The notes beneath the pieces were generated by a model that was given only the letters and a program-made list of their open reading frames with translations, searched no databases and had not been told where the DNA came from. This document shows, piece after piece, positions 51,922 to 61,186 of a DNA stretch of 64,000 nt (within the stretch, counting starts at the first letter, position 1; every line of letters begins with the position of its first letter). Source of the stretch: Virgibacillus ihumii (GTDB lineage Bacteria > Bacillota > Bacilli > Bacillales > Amphibacillaceae); contig NZ_CACVAN010000001.1 of the NCBI RefSeq assembly GCF_902726655.1, forward strand, positions 372,001-436,000, given 5' to 3'. Position numbers and translations under genes: made by a program.

Positions 51922-52641
51922 GTGAAAATGATGGATGCAAATGAAATTATCAGCTTTATTTCAAACAGTGAAAAAAGTACACCTGTTAAGGTTTATATTA
52001 AAGGAAATGCGTTAAATTCCTTGCAGTACGGGGGAAAAGTTCAATCTTTTGTTGAACAGAACAGTGGTGTATTGTTCGGTGAGTGGAAAGAAATTCAATC
52101 GGTATTGAATGAAAATAAAGATTCCATTACAGACTATGTACTGGAAAACGACCGCAGAAATTCAGCGATACCGTTACTGGACTTGAAGGATGTAAATGCA
52201 CGGATTGAGCCTGGTGCCGTGATTCGTGACCAGGTGGAAATTGGTGATGGTGCCGTTATAATGATGGGATCGATGATTAATATTGGATCCGTTGTCGGTG
52301 CTGGAACAATGATTGACATGAATGTTGTGCTTGGAGGCAGGGCCACTGTGGGGAAAAATTGCCACATTGGAGCTGGAACGGTGCTTGCTGGCGTTATCGA
52401 GCCGCCTTCTGCTCAGCCGGTAGTAATTGAGGATGGAGTTGTTATAGGTGCAAACGCTGTTATTCTTGAAGGTGTGACAGTTGGTAAAGGTTCAATCGTT
52501 GCGGCTGGTTCGATTGTTACGAAAGATGTTGCACCGAATACACTGGTTGCCGGCACGCCTGCAAAGGTACTGAAAGAAATTGATGACAGTACAAAATCAA
52601 AAACGGAAATCAAACAGGAATTACGTAAATTGGATAACTAA
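51922..52641 (+). CDS. dapH: 2,3,4,5-tetrahydropyridine-2,6-dicarboxylate N-acetyltransferase
   Basis: 239 residues from GTG 51922 (TTGGAGG 9 nt upstream; ATG 51928 also possible). Acetylates tetrahydrodipicolinate in the lysine/diaminopimelate pathway. An N-terminal DapH domain (about 1-85) precedes a left-handed beta-helix of hexapeptide repeats (about 90-220), with [20 protein letters not shown] and [21 protein letters not shown]. It lies 13 nt before dapL, so the two are co-transcribed. The acetyl pathway also supplies spore-cortex diaminopimelate. Confidence 0.94.
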   Translation: MKMMDANEIISFISNSEKSTPVKVYIKGNALNSLQYGGKVQSFVEQNSGVLFGEWKEIQSVLNENKDSITDYVLENDRRNSAIPLLDLKDVNARIEPGAVIRDQVEIGDGAVIMMGSMINIGSVVGAGTMIDMNVVLGGRATVGKNCHIGAGTVLAGVIEPPSAQPVVIEDGVVIGANAVILEGVTVGKGSIVAAGSIVTKDVAPNTLVAGTPAKVLKEIDDSTKSKTEIKQELRKLDN

Positions 52642-52654
52642 AGCAGGGATATGT

Positions 52655-53770
52655 ATGAATTTACAAACAATCAGAAGAGAGTTGCATCAAATTCCCGAGT
52701 TGGGGTTTCAGGAAGAAAAAACACACCGCTATTTATTGGACAGACTTGAAGAGCTTGATGCCGACAAAATGGAAATCAAAACCTGGAAGACTGGAATACT
52801 GGTAAAAGTGAAGGGAAATAATCCATCTAAGACAATTGGATTCCGCTGTGATATCGATGGGTTACCAATCACTGAGGAAACCTGCTATGAATTTAAATCT
52901 ACACATGATGGACGGATGCATGCCTGTGGACATGATTTTCACATGACGATTGCACTGGGTTCGCTGAAATCCATTGTGGATAAACCAGTCGAAGATGACG
53001 TTGTTTTTCTTTTTCAGCCTGCTGAGGAAGGCCCGGGTGGTGCACTTCCAATGATGCAATCCGAAGCATTCTGTGATTGGAAACCGGACGTTATTTTTGC
53101 GCTGCATATTGCCCCCGAATTGCCGGTCGGAACCGTGTCCAGCCGTGCGGGGCTGCTGTTTGCCAATACAAGTGAGCTGTTTCTTGATTTTAAAGGAAAG
53201 GGCGGTCATGCAGCTTATCCACATCTGACAAGAGATATGACCGTGGCTGCCAGCAGTTTTGTGGTGGAGTTGCAGCAAATTGTATCAAGAGCTCTTGATC
53301 CACTTGAAAGTGCTGTTGTAACGATTGGCAAAATGGAAAGCGGATTTGTTCAGAATGCTATTGCGGAAACGGCAAGACTTGAAGGAACAATCCGCACACT
53401 GCAGCCGGGAGCAATTGATGTCGTACGGCAAAAGCTGGAACGTCTCGTAAAAGGATTTGAAATCTCACATGAATGTAAAATAGACATTGATTATGGTTCG
53501 AACTATTATCAGGTTTATAATGAGAAAGAATATACGGATCTTTTTCAGAAAGCAATCAACGAAACAGATTTGCACTTTCAGGAGGCAGGCCCGGCCATGA
53601 CGGGTGAGGATTTCGGCTATATGCTGAAAGAAATTCCCGGCTTCATGTTCTGGCTTGGTGTAAACTCACCGTATGGATTGCACAGCTCTAAGCTGCATCC
53701 GGATGAACGTGCACTAATTAGCGGTGTGAAAGCTGTTGTTTCAACAATAAATACGCTAACCCAACAATAA
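52655..53770 (+). CDS. dapL: N-acetyldiaminopimelate deacetylase
   Basis: 371 residues from ATG 52655; a longer frame from 52580 would overlap dapH and lacks a signal. M20 metallopeptidase fold. Metal and catalytic motifs are visible: [51 protein letters not shown] and [10 protein letters not shown]. It removes the acetyl group from N-acetyl-L,L-diaminopimelate. The ribosome site (GCAGGGA) is modest, consistent with coupling to dapH. Confidence 0.93.
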   Translation: MNLQTIRRELHQIPELGFQEEKTHRYLLDRLEELDADKMEIKTWKTGILVKVKGNNPSKTIGFRCDIDGLPITEETCYEFKSTHDGRMHACGHDFHMTIALGSLKSIVDKPVEDDVVFLFQPAEEGPGGALPMMQSEAFCDWKPDVIFALHIAPELPVGTVSSRAGLLFANTSELFLDFKGKGGHAAYPHLTRDMTVAASSFVVELQQIVSRALDPLESAVVTIGKMESGFVQNAIAETARLEGTIRTLQPGAIDVVRQKLERLVKGFEISHECKIDIDYGSNYYQVYNEKEYTDLFQKAINETDLHFQEAGPAMTGEDFGYMLKEIPGFMFWLGVNSPYGLHSSKLHPDERALISGVKAVVSTINTLTQQ

Positions 53771-53845
53771 ATTCCAGACTGTATACCTTCACGGATTCGG
53801 GAAAAACTATTCAGGAATCTTTTCGAATCAGAAGGAGGTATTCAG

Positions 53846-54097
53846 GTGGCACGAATTGGTGTTGAAGACAGCTTAACGGATGTAAAGGAAGCCTTGATGG
53901 AAATGGGTCATGATGTAGTGGATTTGCACTCGGAAGATGACACCGAATATTGTGACTGCTGTGTTATTACAGGCTTGGATAAAAACGTGATGGGAATGTC
54001 CGACGCAAGCATTGCCGGTGCGGTAATTAATGCGGAAGGAATGAGTACCGAATCAGTCTGCCAGATGGTCAATGATAAATTGCATCATGAACAGTAA
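53846..54097 (+). CDS. ykuS: UPF0180 protein YkuS
   Basis: 83 residues from GTG 53846 (AAGGAGG upstream). It begins ARIGVEDSLTDVKEALMEMG and contains YCDCCVITGLDKNVMGMSDA and GVINAEGMSTESVCQMVN-like text, fitting the UPF0180 family. Function unknown. Conserved neighbour of dapL and ykuT in Bacillus. Confidence 0.9.
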   Translation: MARIGVEDSLTDVKEALMEMGHDVVDLHSEDDTEYCDCCVITGLDKNVMGMSDASIAGAVINAEGMSTESVCQMVNDKLHHEQ

Positions 54098-54098
54098 A

Positions 54099-54131
54099 AA
54101 AGAATCCCCGGTGCTGGGGATTCTTTTTGTT
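54099..54131 (+). terminator. Terminator after ykuS
   Basis: Perfect AAAGAATCCCC/GGGGATTCTTT stem (54099-54109, 54116-54126) with T-run. Confidence 0.92.
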
Positions 54132-54137
54132 CTTGAT

Positions 54138-54874
54138 GTCTTTGAAAACCCCTGGCTATGCCGGGGGTTCCAGAGAGCTTCCAGCGTGGGATCAAAAAAA
54201 TGCCTCTCTTCATGGTAAGATAAGGTTGGTTTCCCGACCACCAAATCTCGCCATATAAGGAGGCATGTCCAATGAAGGACAAGAATAGTTTAGCACATAC
54301 CCAGTGGAGATGTAAGTATCATCTTGTTTTTGCACCAAAATATAGAAGGCAAATTATATATGGAAAATATAAAAAAAGTATAGGAGAAATAATAAGGGAG
54401 CTTTGCGAAAGAAAAAATGTTGAAATCCATGAAGCAAATGCATGCAAAGATCACATTCATATGTTAGTCAGTATACCACCAAAGTTGGGTGTGTCCCAAT
54501 TTATGGGATATTTAAAAGGGAAAAGTAGTTTAATGATTTTTGACCGTCACGCCAATTTAAAATATAGATATGGCAACCGCAAATTCTGGTGTCGAGGCTT
54601 CTTTGTAGATACGGTGGGAAGGAATAGAAATCAAATTCAAGAATATATACGGAATCAGCTCAGAGAAGACTATATGAGCGACCAGTTAACTTTATTTGAA
54701 GAATACGACCCTTTCACGGGGAAGAAAAATAAAAAGAAATAAGGGATTCTTTTAGAATCAGCGAGTGAGTGTGGTGCAAAAGGGAAAACCATTCAGTGGG
54801 CCTTTTAGGCCGAGGCCGGTAATAGAGGCTTTCAGCCGCAGAGCAAACCACCAGTTCACACTGGTGGTTTTGAT
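54138..54874 (+). mobile_element. IS200/IS605-family element with tnpA only
   Basis: About 740 bp. The left end has a hairpin AACCCCTGGC-TAT-GCCGGGGGTT (54147-54169) and the right end a perfect hairpin AAACCACCAG/CTGGTGGTTT (54845-54854, 54861-54870). Subterminal hairpins and no terminal inverted repeats or target duplication are the rule for this family. TTGAT occurs just outside the left hairpin (54133-54137) and overlaps the right end (54870-54874), so exact borders are approximate. It separates ykuS from ykuT. Confidence 0.82.
54272..54742 (+). CDS. tnpA: IS200/IS605 transposase TnpA (Y1 HUH)
   Basis: 156 residues, ATG with AAGGAGG upstream. The single-strand transposase has the HUH motif in CKDHIHMLVSIPP near residue 68 and the catalytic Tyr in NQIQEYIRNQ near 130. 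The start KYHLVFAPKYRRQIIYG and VSQFMGYLKGKSS are family strings. Length is full and the frame is intact, so the element may be active. No tnpB accompanies it. Confidence 0.95.
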   Translation: MKDKNSLAHTQWRCKYHLVFAPKYRRQIIYGKYKKSIGEIIRELCERKNVEIHEANACKDHIHMLVSIPPKLGVSQFMGYLKGKSSLMIFDRHANLKYRYGNRKFWCRGFFVDTVGRNRNQIQEYIRNQLREDYMSDQLTLFEEYDPFTGKKNKKK

Positions 54875-54902
54875 TTCTATTATAGCGTAAGGACAATGCT
54901 TT

Positions 54903-55739
54903 TTATTCAGCTTCTTTTTGTATGACAACGTGCTGAGAAAGCGGCATGTCGATACCTTTTTTATTGAATTCTTCTTTGATACGTTTCCGCATATCACGTT
55001 CACATGCCCATTGAAGCCCGTTTTCGGTTTGTCCAATAACACGCAGGACAATTTGAGACGTATCAATGCTTTGAACACCAACTGCATCCGGACCTTCCTT
55101 AAATCGTTCATCTTTCTGAAATTCTTCACAAACATCTTTCAGAATTGCTATTGCATCATCCATATTGTCATAATGGCTGATTCCGATATCGACCAGTGCC
55201 TGCATATTTCCGCGGGAATGATTTGCAACACCTTCAATATAGCGATTCGGTACAAAGTTTAATGTGCCATCAAAACTGCGGATTTGTGTTGTTCGCAATC
55301 CAATTTCCTCTACGATTCCATCATAACCGGCTGTTGTAACATAGTCATCAATTTCAAGCTGGCGTTCCAGAATGACAAAGAACCCTGTAACAATGTCACT
55401 GACAAGCCCCTGTGCACCAAATGCAATGGCCAAACCAACAACACCTGCACCGGCAAGCAATGGACCAATGTCAACACCAAGTGCTGAGAACAGCATTACA
55501 ATGAGAACGAAAATCATAACGTAGGAAAAAACGTTGGTGAGGAGTTTTTCCAGTGTTTTCATTCTGCCGGGAGAAGATTTTTGCCCTTTCGAGGCATTCT
55601 TTAACGTTTTTTCAATAACCTTCTTGCCTATCGGTACAATAATTAAATAGGCTACGATCAGTAAAAGCATTTTTCCTAGTACAGGTAAGATGGCACTAAG
55701 TAAATTTTTCAGATCAATAGTGAATCCAAATATCTCCAT
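54903..55739 (-). CDS. ykuT: Small-conductance mechanosensitive channel (MscS family, YkuT)
   Basis: 278 residues, ATG with AAAGGAGAC upstream. Three helices: about 18-40, 70-90 and the pore helix AGAGVVGLAIAFGAQGLVSD near 95-115. The MscS beta domain has RQLEIDDYVTTAGYDGIVEE and RSFDGTLNFVPNR. It opens on osmotic downshift to release solutes. The C-terminal alpha/beta domain is complete. Confidence 0.94.
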   Translation of the reverse strand: MEIFGFTIDLKNLLSAILPVLGKMLLLIVAYLIIVPIGKKVIEKTLKNASKGQKSSPGRMKTLEKLLTNVFSYVMIFVLIVMLFSALGVDIGPLLAGAGVVGLAIAFGAQGLVSDIVTGFFVILERQLEIDDYVTTAGYDGIVEEIGLRTTQIRSFDGTLNFVPNRYIEGVANHSRGNMQALVDIGISHYDNMDDAIAILKDVCEEFQKDERFKEGPDAVGVQSIDTSQIVLRVIGQTENGLQWACERDMRKRIKEEFNKKGIDMPLSQHVVIQKEAE

Positions 55740-55999
55740 ATGTAAGTCTCCTTTCTGTTTTATTCTTCTTTATCATATACAAGGAACCGAACGATTTCAA
55801 TTTTCCACATTATATAACAAATTAAACCTTAAATTTACAGATAAGATTTTTATATGGATTATAGCCATGGAAGTAGCGTCTGGCTACAAGTGTGCGCAAA
55901 TTTGGATTCGGCCACAGGAAACATTGCAATGGATTCATCATATACAATAATGGGTTGAAAAAGAAGAATAGTTGCTTGTCATTTAGGAGGTAGCGATAT

Positions 56000-56452
56000 A
56001 TGAGATTAAGAGAACAAATGCCTGAACTTGCCGGCGCTACAAAATGGTTGAACAGTAATCCAATTAAGAAGCGTGATCTTATTGGCAAAAAGCCTTCCTT
56101 CATTCATTTTTGGTCGGTCAGTTGCGACACATGTAAAAGGGCTATGCCAAAAGTTAACCGTTTTCGTGATGAATATAATGAACAATTGAATATCATAGCC
56201 GTTCATATGCCCAGGATGAAAGAGGATTTGGATATTGAACTGATACAAACAACTGCAACTGAACACGATATAACACAGCCGGTTTTTGTTGATAATGACC
56301 AAACATTGTCGGATGCTTTTCATATCAAAATTGTTCCGGCTTATTACTTATTTGATACTGAAGGAAGGCTAAGGCATTATCATTCTGGTGATGGAGGCAT
56401 GCGATTGCTCCATAAAAGGGTTAACCGGTTATTGGGGCATACAAAAAACTAA
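56000..56452 (+). CDS. ykuV: Thioredoxin-like protein YkuV
   Basis: 150 residues, ATG with TAGGAGGTAG upstream. Thioredoxin fold with redox motif SCDTCKRAMPKVN near residue 43 and FIHFWSV strand before it; a conserved cis-Pro region is at KIVPAYYLFD near 112. B. subtilis YkuV is a cytoplasmic thiol-disulfide oxidoreductase. No signal peptide. Monocistronic with a terminator at 56471. Confidence 0.9.
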   Translation: MRLREQMPELAGATKWLNSNPIKKRDLIGKKPSFIHFWSVSCDTCKRAMPKVNRFRDEYNEQLNIIAVHMPRMKEDLDIELIQTTATEHDITQPVFVDNDQTLSDAFHIKIVPAYYLFDTEGRLRHYHSGDGGMRLLHKRVNRLLGHTKN

Positions 56453-56470
56453 GCTTGAATATACATTATT

Positions 56471-56496
56471 TACCTGCCATTTCGGCAGGTTTTTTT
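56471..56496 (+). terminator. Terminator after ykuV
   Basis: ACCTGCC-ATTTC-GGCAGGT stem-loop followed by seven T. Confidence 0.9.
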
Positions 56497-56679
56497 AATG
56501 CACAAAGATAGGTAAAAAGTTTTATTTTTAAAAGGTATATGTACTTATTTCAGTACTTCCGGGGAGCTTATGTTGTTGTCCTATTGGAAACTTTAAAAAA
56601 ATTGAGCAAAAGTAATGAAATTTATTTCGGAACCCGTTATATTAGATAGTACGTAAAAAGATAAGGGGGAGGAAATGCA

Positions 56680-58428
56680 TTGAATACGTTTCAAAAATTG
56701 AAACAGTATTTTTGGCCGAATCGGAAGCTTTTTTTCGGATCATTGTTCTTTCTATTCTTCGTAACGGCCGCTACTGTTGTTTATCCAATTATACTTCAGC
56801 AGACGATTGATAAAGTTGTGAAGGAAAACAGATATGAACTGATACCGTATATTTCCATCATATTTTTCGCGATTATGCTTATCAAAGGTTTTTCCACCTA
56901 TTTCCATCAGTACTTAGGTGAATTATTCGGAATTAAATTTGTGTACATGATTAGGGGAGCATTATATGAAAAGCTGCAGGTGCTTTCATTCAAGTATTAT
57001 GATAATGCAAAAACAGGGGATCTGATGTCACGGTTGGTGGAAGATGTGAGAGGATTTCGGTTCTTCCTTTCGTTTGGTTTTTCCGAGTTGACCCGGATAA
57101 CACTGCTGATTTTATTCAGTTTGGCAGTTATGTTTTATTATTCAGTGCCGCTTGCACTCGTAACAATGGCGGCGATGCCGTTTTTAGCAGTTGTCGTTTT
57201 TCGATTTGATAAATTGGTTCATCCGGCTTTCCAGGGTATCCGGAAATCACTTGGTATGCTGAATACTCGTGTACAGGAGAACATAAGCGGCATGAATACC
57301 GTTAAGTCTTTGTCACGGGAAGATTTTGAAATTGGCAGATTCTCCAGCAGTAATAATGATTACAGGCAAAAATATTTGTATACTTCCGACATATGGGCAA
57401 AATATATGCCGTTGATGGAATTTATCGGAAATGTTTGTGCTGTAGCTTTGCTGGCATTCGGTGGTTATCTTGTGATCAGTAATCAGCTCATGATTGGGGA
57501 ACTGATAGCTTTCTTCAGTCTGGTCTGGTATATTCTCGGTCCGTTAATGAATCTGGGATTTGTGATCAACCAATTTTCCCAGGCTAAGGCCTCAGGTGAA
57601 CGGTTACTGGAAGTGCTGGAGGAAAAAGAAGATATCGTAGAAAAAGAAAGCGCTGTCGATGTACCAATCCGTGGTCATGTGACGTTTGATGACGTGACAT
57701 TGACCTATATAAAAGACGATGATGCTGCACTTAAACATGTTAGTTTTGATGCACCACCAGGCAAAATAATCGGCCTGATCGGTTCAACAGGTTCAGGAAA
57801 AACCAGTATGACCCAATTAATTACCCGCTTTTATGAACCTGAAAATGGCAAGGTACTGATTGATGGCCGTGATGTTGGTGACTATAGACTGAAAACGTTG
57901 CGCCGTCATATCGGATTCGTCCTGCAGGAGCCTTTTCTGTTTTCGACATCAATTCGTGACAATATCGCTTATGGAGATCCGACAATCGCTGATGAACAGA
58001 TCATTGATGCTGCCAAGCGTGCCCAGGCACATGATTTTATAATGGAAATGCCTGATGGATACGATACGATGCTTGGTGAACGGGGGATGGGATTATCCGG
58101 CGGCCAGAAGCAGCGGATTTCCATTGCAAGGGCAATTGCCATCAATCCGAGTATTTTAGTGTTGGACGATGCCACGTCGGCGGTTGACATGGAGACTGAA
58201 TTTAAAATTCAGCAGGCACTAAAGGAAGTAATGAATGGACGGACAACATTTATCATCGCCCACCGTATCTCGTCACTGAAACACGCGGATGAGATTCTCG
58301 TATTGGAGGATGGTGAAATCGCCGAAAGGGGTACCCATAATCAATTATTGAACAACAATGGGGCCTATCAGCGTATTTATGACATACAGTACCAGGACCG
58401 TGAAGCAATTATGCAATCAGCAAATTAG
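56680..58428 (+). CDS. yknU: Heterodimeric ABC exporter half, YknU-like
   Basis: 582 residues from TTG 56680 (GGGGGAGG 7 nt upstream). Six membrane helices in about 1-310, ATPase in 335-575. Walker A is GSTGSGKTS near 370, the signature is LSGGQKQR near 470 and Walker B is ILVLDDATSAVD, where Asp replaces the usual catalytic Glu. That degenerate site is typical of one partner in heterodimeric exporters. It precedes the partner gene by 18 nt. B. subtilis YknUV are adjacent too. Substrate unknown. Confidence 0.9.
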   Translation: MNTFQKLKQYFWPNRKLFFGSLFFLFFVTAATVVYPIILQQTIDKVVKENRYELIPYISIIFFAIMLIKGFSTYFHQYLGELFGIKFVYMIRGALYEKLQVLSFKYYDNAKTGDLMSRLVEDVRGFRFFLSFGFSELTRITLLILFSLAVMFYYSVPLALVTMAAMPFLAVVVFRFDKLVHPAFQGIRKSLGMLNTRVQENISGMNTVKSLSREDFEIGRFSSSNNDYRQKYLYTSDIWAKYMPLMEFIGNVCAVALLAFGGYLVISNQLMIGELIAFFSLVWYILGPLMNLGFVINQFSQAKASGERLLEVLEEKEDIVEKESAVDVPIRGHVTFDDVTLTYIKDDDAALKHVSFDAPPGKIIGLIGSTGSGKTSMTQLITRFYEPENGKVLIDGRDVGDYRLKTLRRHIGFVLQEPFLFSTSIRDNIAYGDPTIADEQIIDAAKRAQAHDFIMEMPDGYDTMLGERGMGLSGGQKQRISIARAIAINPSILVLDDATSAVDMETEFKIQQALKEVMNGRTTFIIAHRISSLKHADEILVLEDGEIAERGTHNQLLNNNGAYQRIYDIQYQDREAIMQSAN

Positions 58429-58446
58429 AAAGGGGGAGGATGGAAG

Positions 58447-60276
58447 TTGTCTAAAAGAAATGAAACTTCAAAAGATAATCGTCATTTAAAGCGGTTTTAT
58501 TATACAGTTGATCAAGCTGTGGAGAAGCCGTTTAATTGGCAGCAAATGTGGCGGCTGCTTGGATACTTAAAGCCATACTCCAAAACATATTTGCCTGGCG
58601 CAGTAATTGCCATGCTCGTGTCAACGGCAGTTCGATTGCTTGTACCAATTTTAATCGGTAAGGTGGCAATCGACCAGGCAATTGCCAATAAGGATTCCGA
58701 ATTGCTTATTACACTTATTATAGTTGTTGGTGTGTTGTATCTGCTTAATTATGTCGGCAACGTTTTCCGGATAAAATGGGTTAATATTCTTGGGCAGAAT
58801 GTTATTTATGATCTGCGGCAGTCGTTATTTTCGCATGTACAACGCTTGTCACACCGATTTTTTGACAAACGGTCGGCGGGGTCAATTTTGGTCCGGATTT
58901 TGAATGATATCAATTCATTGCAGGAATTATTTACCAATGGAATTATCAATCTATTGATGGATGTTGTCACACTTTCCGCGATGATAGTTATTCTGTTTGC
59001 ATTCAGTCCGCAACTGGCTCTTGCTGTGCTGGTTATTTTGCCGATTATGTTTTATATTTCAACGAAATTGCGCCGGAATATCCGCCGTTCCTGGCAGGAT
59101 GTCCGCATTCAGCAATCCCGGCTTAATTCACATTTAAATGAAAGTATTCAAGGTATCCGTATTACGCAGTCCTTCTCGCAGGAAAAAGAGAATGCAGCGT
59201 TTTTTGATGGCCTTAACTTTGATACGTACGAAAGTCTGCGTATTGCAACGAAAAAAAGTGCCATGTTCCGCCCGTTCGTGGAAATGAGCAATGCGATTGG
59301 TACGATAATTTTGATTTCATTTGGTTCGTTTCTTATTTTAAACGGCGGAATCGACATTGGTGTTTTTGTTACATTTGCTTTCTATTTGGGAATGTTCTGG
59401 GAGCCAATTTCCCGGCTTGGACAGATGTATAATCAGCTGTTAATGGCCATGGCGGCATCAGAGAGGATTTTTGAATTTCTTGATGAGAAGCCGAATGTAA
59501 AAGAAAAAGAGGATAGTATCCCGCTGCCTGATATGAAGGGACAAATTGAATTTGATAAAGTTCAATTTTCCTATGATGACAATCGAATTGCACTGCATGA
59601 AATATCTTTGAATATAAATGCCGGTCAGACGATTGCACTTGTTGGTCATACCGGAAGTGGTAAATCAACCATTGCCAATCTGATCAGTAGATTCTATGAT
59701 CCTACGAAAGGTCAGGTAAAGGTTGATGGAAATGAATTACGAGATGTGAAGCTTGATCATCTTCGCCAGCAAATCAGTGTTGTTTTGCAGGATACATTTA
59801 TTTTCTCGGGAACTATTATGGAAAACATTCGATTTGGCCGGCCAGATGCGTCAGACAATGAGGTAATCGAAGCCGCAAAAGTTGTTGGCGCTGATGAATT
59901 TATAGGGCGGCTTGCAAATGGATATGAAACCGAAGTGGAGGAGCGGGGAAATATACTGTCAGCAGGTGAGCGGCAGCTGCTGTCATTCGCCAGGGCATTG
60001 CTTGCTGATCCTAAAATTTTAATTCTTGATGAGGCAACAGCAAGCATTGATACGGAAACTGAAATGAAAATTCAGGCAGCGCTTCGTCGGCTGCTTGATG
60101 GAAGAACCGCTATAATCATTGCGCACCGTTTATCAACGATCAGGGAGTCAGATAATATTTTCGTGCTGGAGAACGGAAAAATTCTCGAAAATGGCAGCCA
60201 CGATGAATTAATGGAACAAAAAGGCGAATACTTCGACCTGGTTAAATCACAATTTCAAATGCTTGATGCTATCTGA
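58447..60276 (+). CDS. yknV: Heterodimeric ABC exporter half, YknV-like
   Basis: 609 residues from TTG 58447 (GGGGGAGG 7 nt upstream). Membrane domain about 30-340, ATPase 365-600. Walker A is GHTGSGKST, Walker B ILILDEATASID with an intact catalytic Glu. The signature is degenerate (LSAGERQL). The pairing of a Glu-bearing Walker B here with the Asp version in the previous gene means one active and one degenerate ATP site, as in BmrCD-type exporters. Ends at the terminator at 60281. Confidence 0.9.
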   Translation: MSKRNETSKDNRHLKRFYYTVDQAVEKPFNWQQMWRLLGYLKPYSKTYLPGAVIAMLVSTAVRLLVPILIGKVAIDQAIANKDSELLITLIIVVGVLYLLNYVGNVFRIKWVNILGQNVIYDLRQSLFSHVQRLSHRFFDKRSAGSILVRILNDINSLQELFTNGIINLLMDVVTLSAMIVILFAFSPQLALAVLVILPIMFYISTKLRRNIRRSWQDVRIQQSRLNSHLNESIQGIRITQSFSQEKENAAFFDGLNFDTYESLRIATKKSAMFRPFVEMSNAIGTIILISFGSFLILNGGIDIGVFVTFAFYLGMFWEPISRLGQMYNQLLMAMAASERIFEFLDEKPNVKEKEDSIPLPDMKGQIEFDKVQFSYDDNRIALHEISLNINAGQTIALVGHTGSGKSTIANLISRFYDPTKGQVKVDGNELRDVKLDHLRQQISVVLQDTFIFSGTIMENIRFGRPDASDNEVIEAAKVVGADEFIGRLANGYETEVEERGNILSAGERQLLSFARALLADPKILILDEATASIDTETEMKIQAALRRLLDGRTAIIIAHRLSTIRESDNIFVLENGKILENGSHDELMEQKGEYFDLVKSQFQMLDAI

Positions 60277-60280
60277 ACAT

Positions 60281-60318
60281 AACGGGTCAAACCATTTCAT
60301 CATGTGGTTGGCCCGTTT
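60281..60318 (+). terminator. Terminator of the yknUV operon
   Basis: AACGGGTCAAACCA with TGGTTGGCCCGTTTT (60281-60294, 60304-60318), long stem and T-run. Confidence 0.88.
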
Positions 60319-60438
60319 TGATTGATTACTGAAAATCGTGAATAGCTAATCTCGTACAACTTTCCAACAAACAGATTTTACAAGGGGGCAATATGTGGTA
60401 GACTTAGTTAAAAAGTGCAGTATGTTGGAGGTAGTCGC

Positions 60439-61104
60439 ATGAAAAGAGAGTTTGCTGTCATCGGACTGGGACGGTTTGGCGGAAGCATCTGCCGTGAATT
60501 AAGCATGGAAGGAATGCAGGTGCTTGCCATTGATAATGACGAGGATAAGGTAAATGAATATAAAAACATTGCATCACATGCTGTAATAGCAGATTCTACG
60601 GATGAAGTGACATTGAAAGAGCTTGGCATCAAGAATATCGATCATGTCATTGTCGCGATTGGTGACAATATCCAGGCAAGTATCCTAACCACGGTAGTAT
60701 TAACGGATCTTGGCATTAAAAAAATTACTGTAAAAGCGCAGAATGAATATCATGAAAAAATCCTGAATAAAATTGGTGCTGATCAGGTTGTCCATCCGGA
60801 ACGTGATATGGGAAAACGAATCGCTCACAATATTATTTCAAGCAATATTCTCGATTACCTTGAACTGTCAGATGACCACAGTATTGTAGAGGTAAAGGCA
60901 GGAGAAAAGATGCAGGGGAAATCATTGGTGGATCTGGACATTCGGGCAAATTACGGTTGTAACGTCGTCGCAATCAAGCGTGATAAAAGTATTAACGTAT
61001 CACCAAGTGCTGATGATTTGCTGGACTCGGAAGACATTCTTATTGTAATTGGTGCAGATAACGATATTTCACGTTTTGAGAAACATCTTGTTATCGATGA
61101 ATAA
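60439..61104 (+). CDS. ktrC: Ktr potassium channel regulatory subunit
   Basis: 221 residues from ATG 60439 (TTGGAGG upstream), the length of B. subtilis KtrC. The RCK_N domain has the nucleotide motif VIGLGRFGGSICREL near residue 7 and LAIDNDEDKVNEY near 33. RCK_C follows (about 135-220, with SIVEVKAGEKMQGKSLVDLD). KtrA/C rings bind ATP/ADP and c-di-AMP to gate KtrB/D. The channel subunit gene is at 37608 and DarB at 49771. Confidence 0.93.
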   Translation: MKREFAVIGLGRFGGSICRELSMEGMQVLAIDNDEDKVNEYKNIASHAVIADSTDEVTLKELGIKNIDHVIVAIGDNIQASILTTVVLTDLGIKKITVKAQNEYHEKILNKIGADQVVHPERDMGKRIAHNIISSNILDYLELSDDHSIVEVKAGEKMQGKSLVDLDIRANYGCNVVAIKRDKSINVSPSADDLLDSEDILIVIGADNDISRFEKHLVIDE

Positions 61105-61105
61105 T

Positions 61106-61133
61106 CCATACATTTCGATGTATGGGTTTTTTC
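61106..61133 (+). terminator. Terminator after ktrC
   Basis: CCATACAT-TTCG-ATGTATGG stem-loop followed by GTTTTTT. Confidence 0.9.
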
Positions 61134-61186
61134 TTTCTGGATGTGGGTTATAGTTATATATCGCATATTTAGAAAGAGGTGGTTTT

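Noticed and set aside
55690..55950. 86-codon forward frame overlapping the ykuT start
   Set aside because: No ribosome site, overlaps the ykuT promoter, and composition is unlike a protein.
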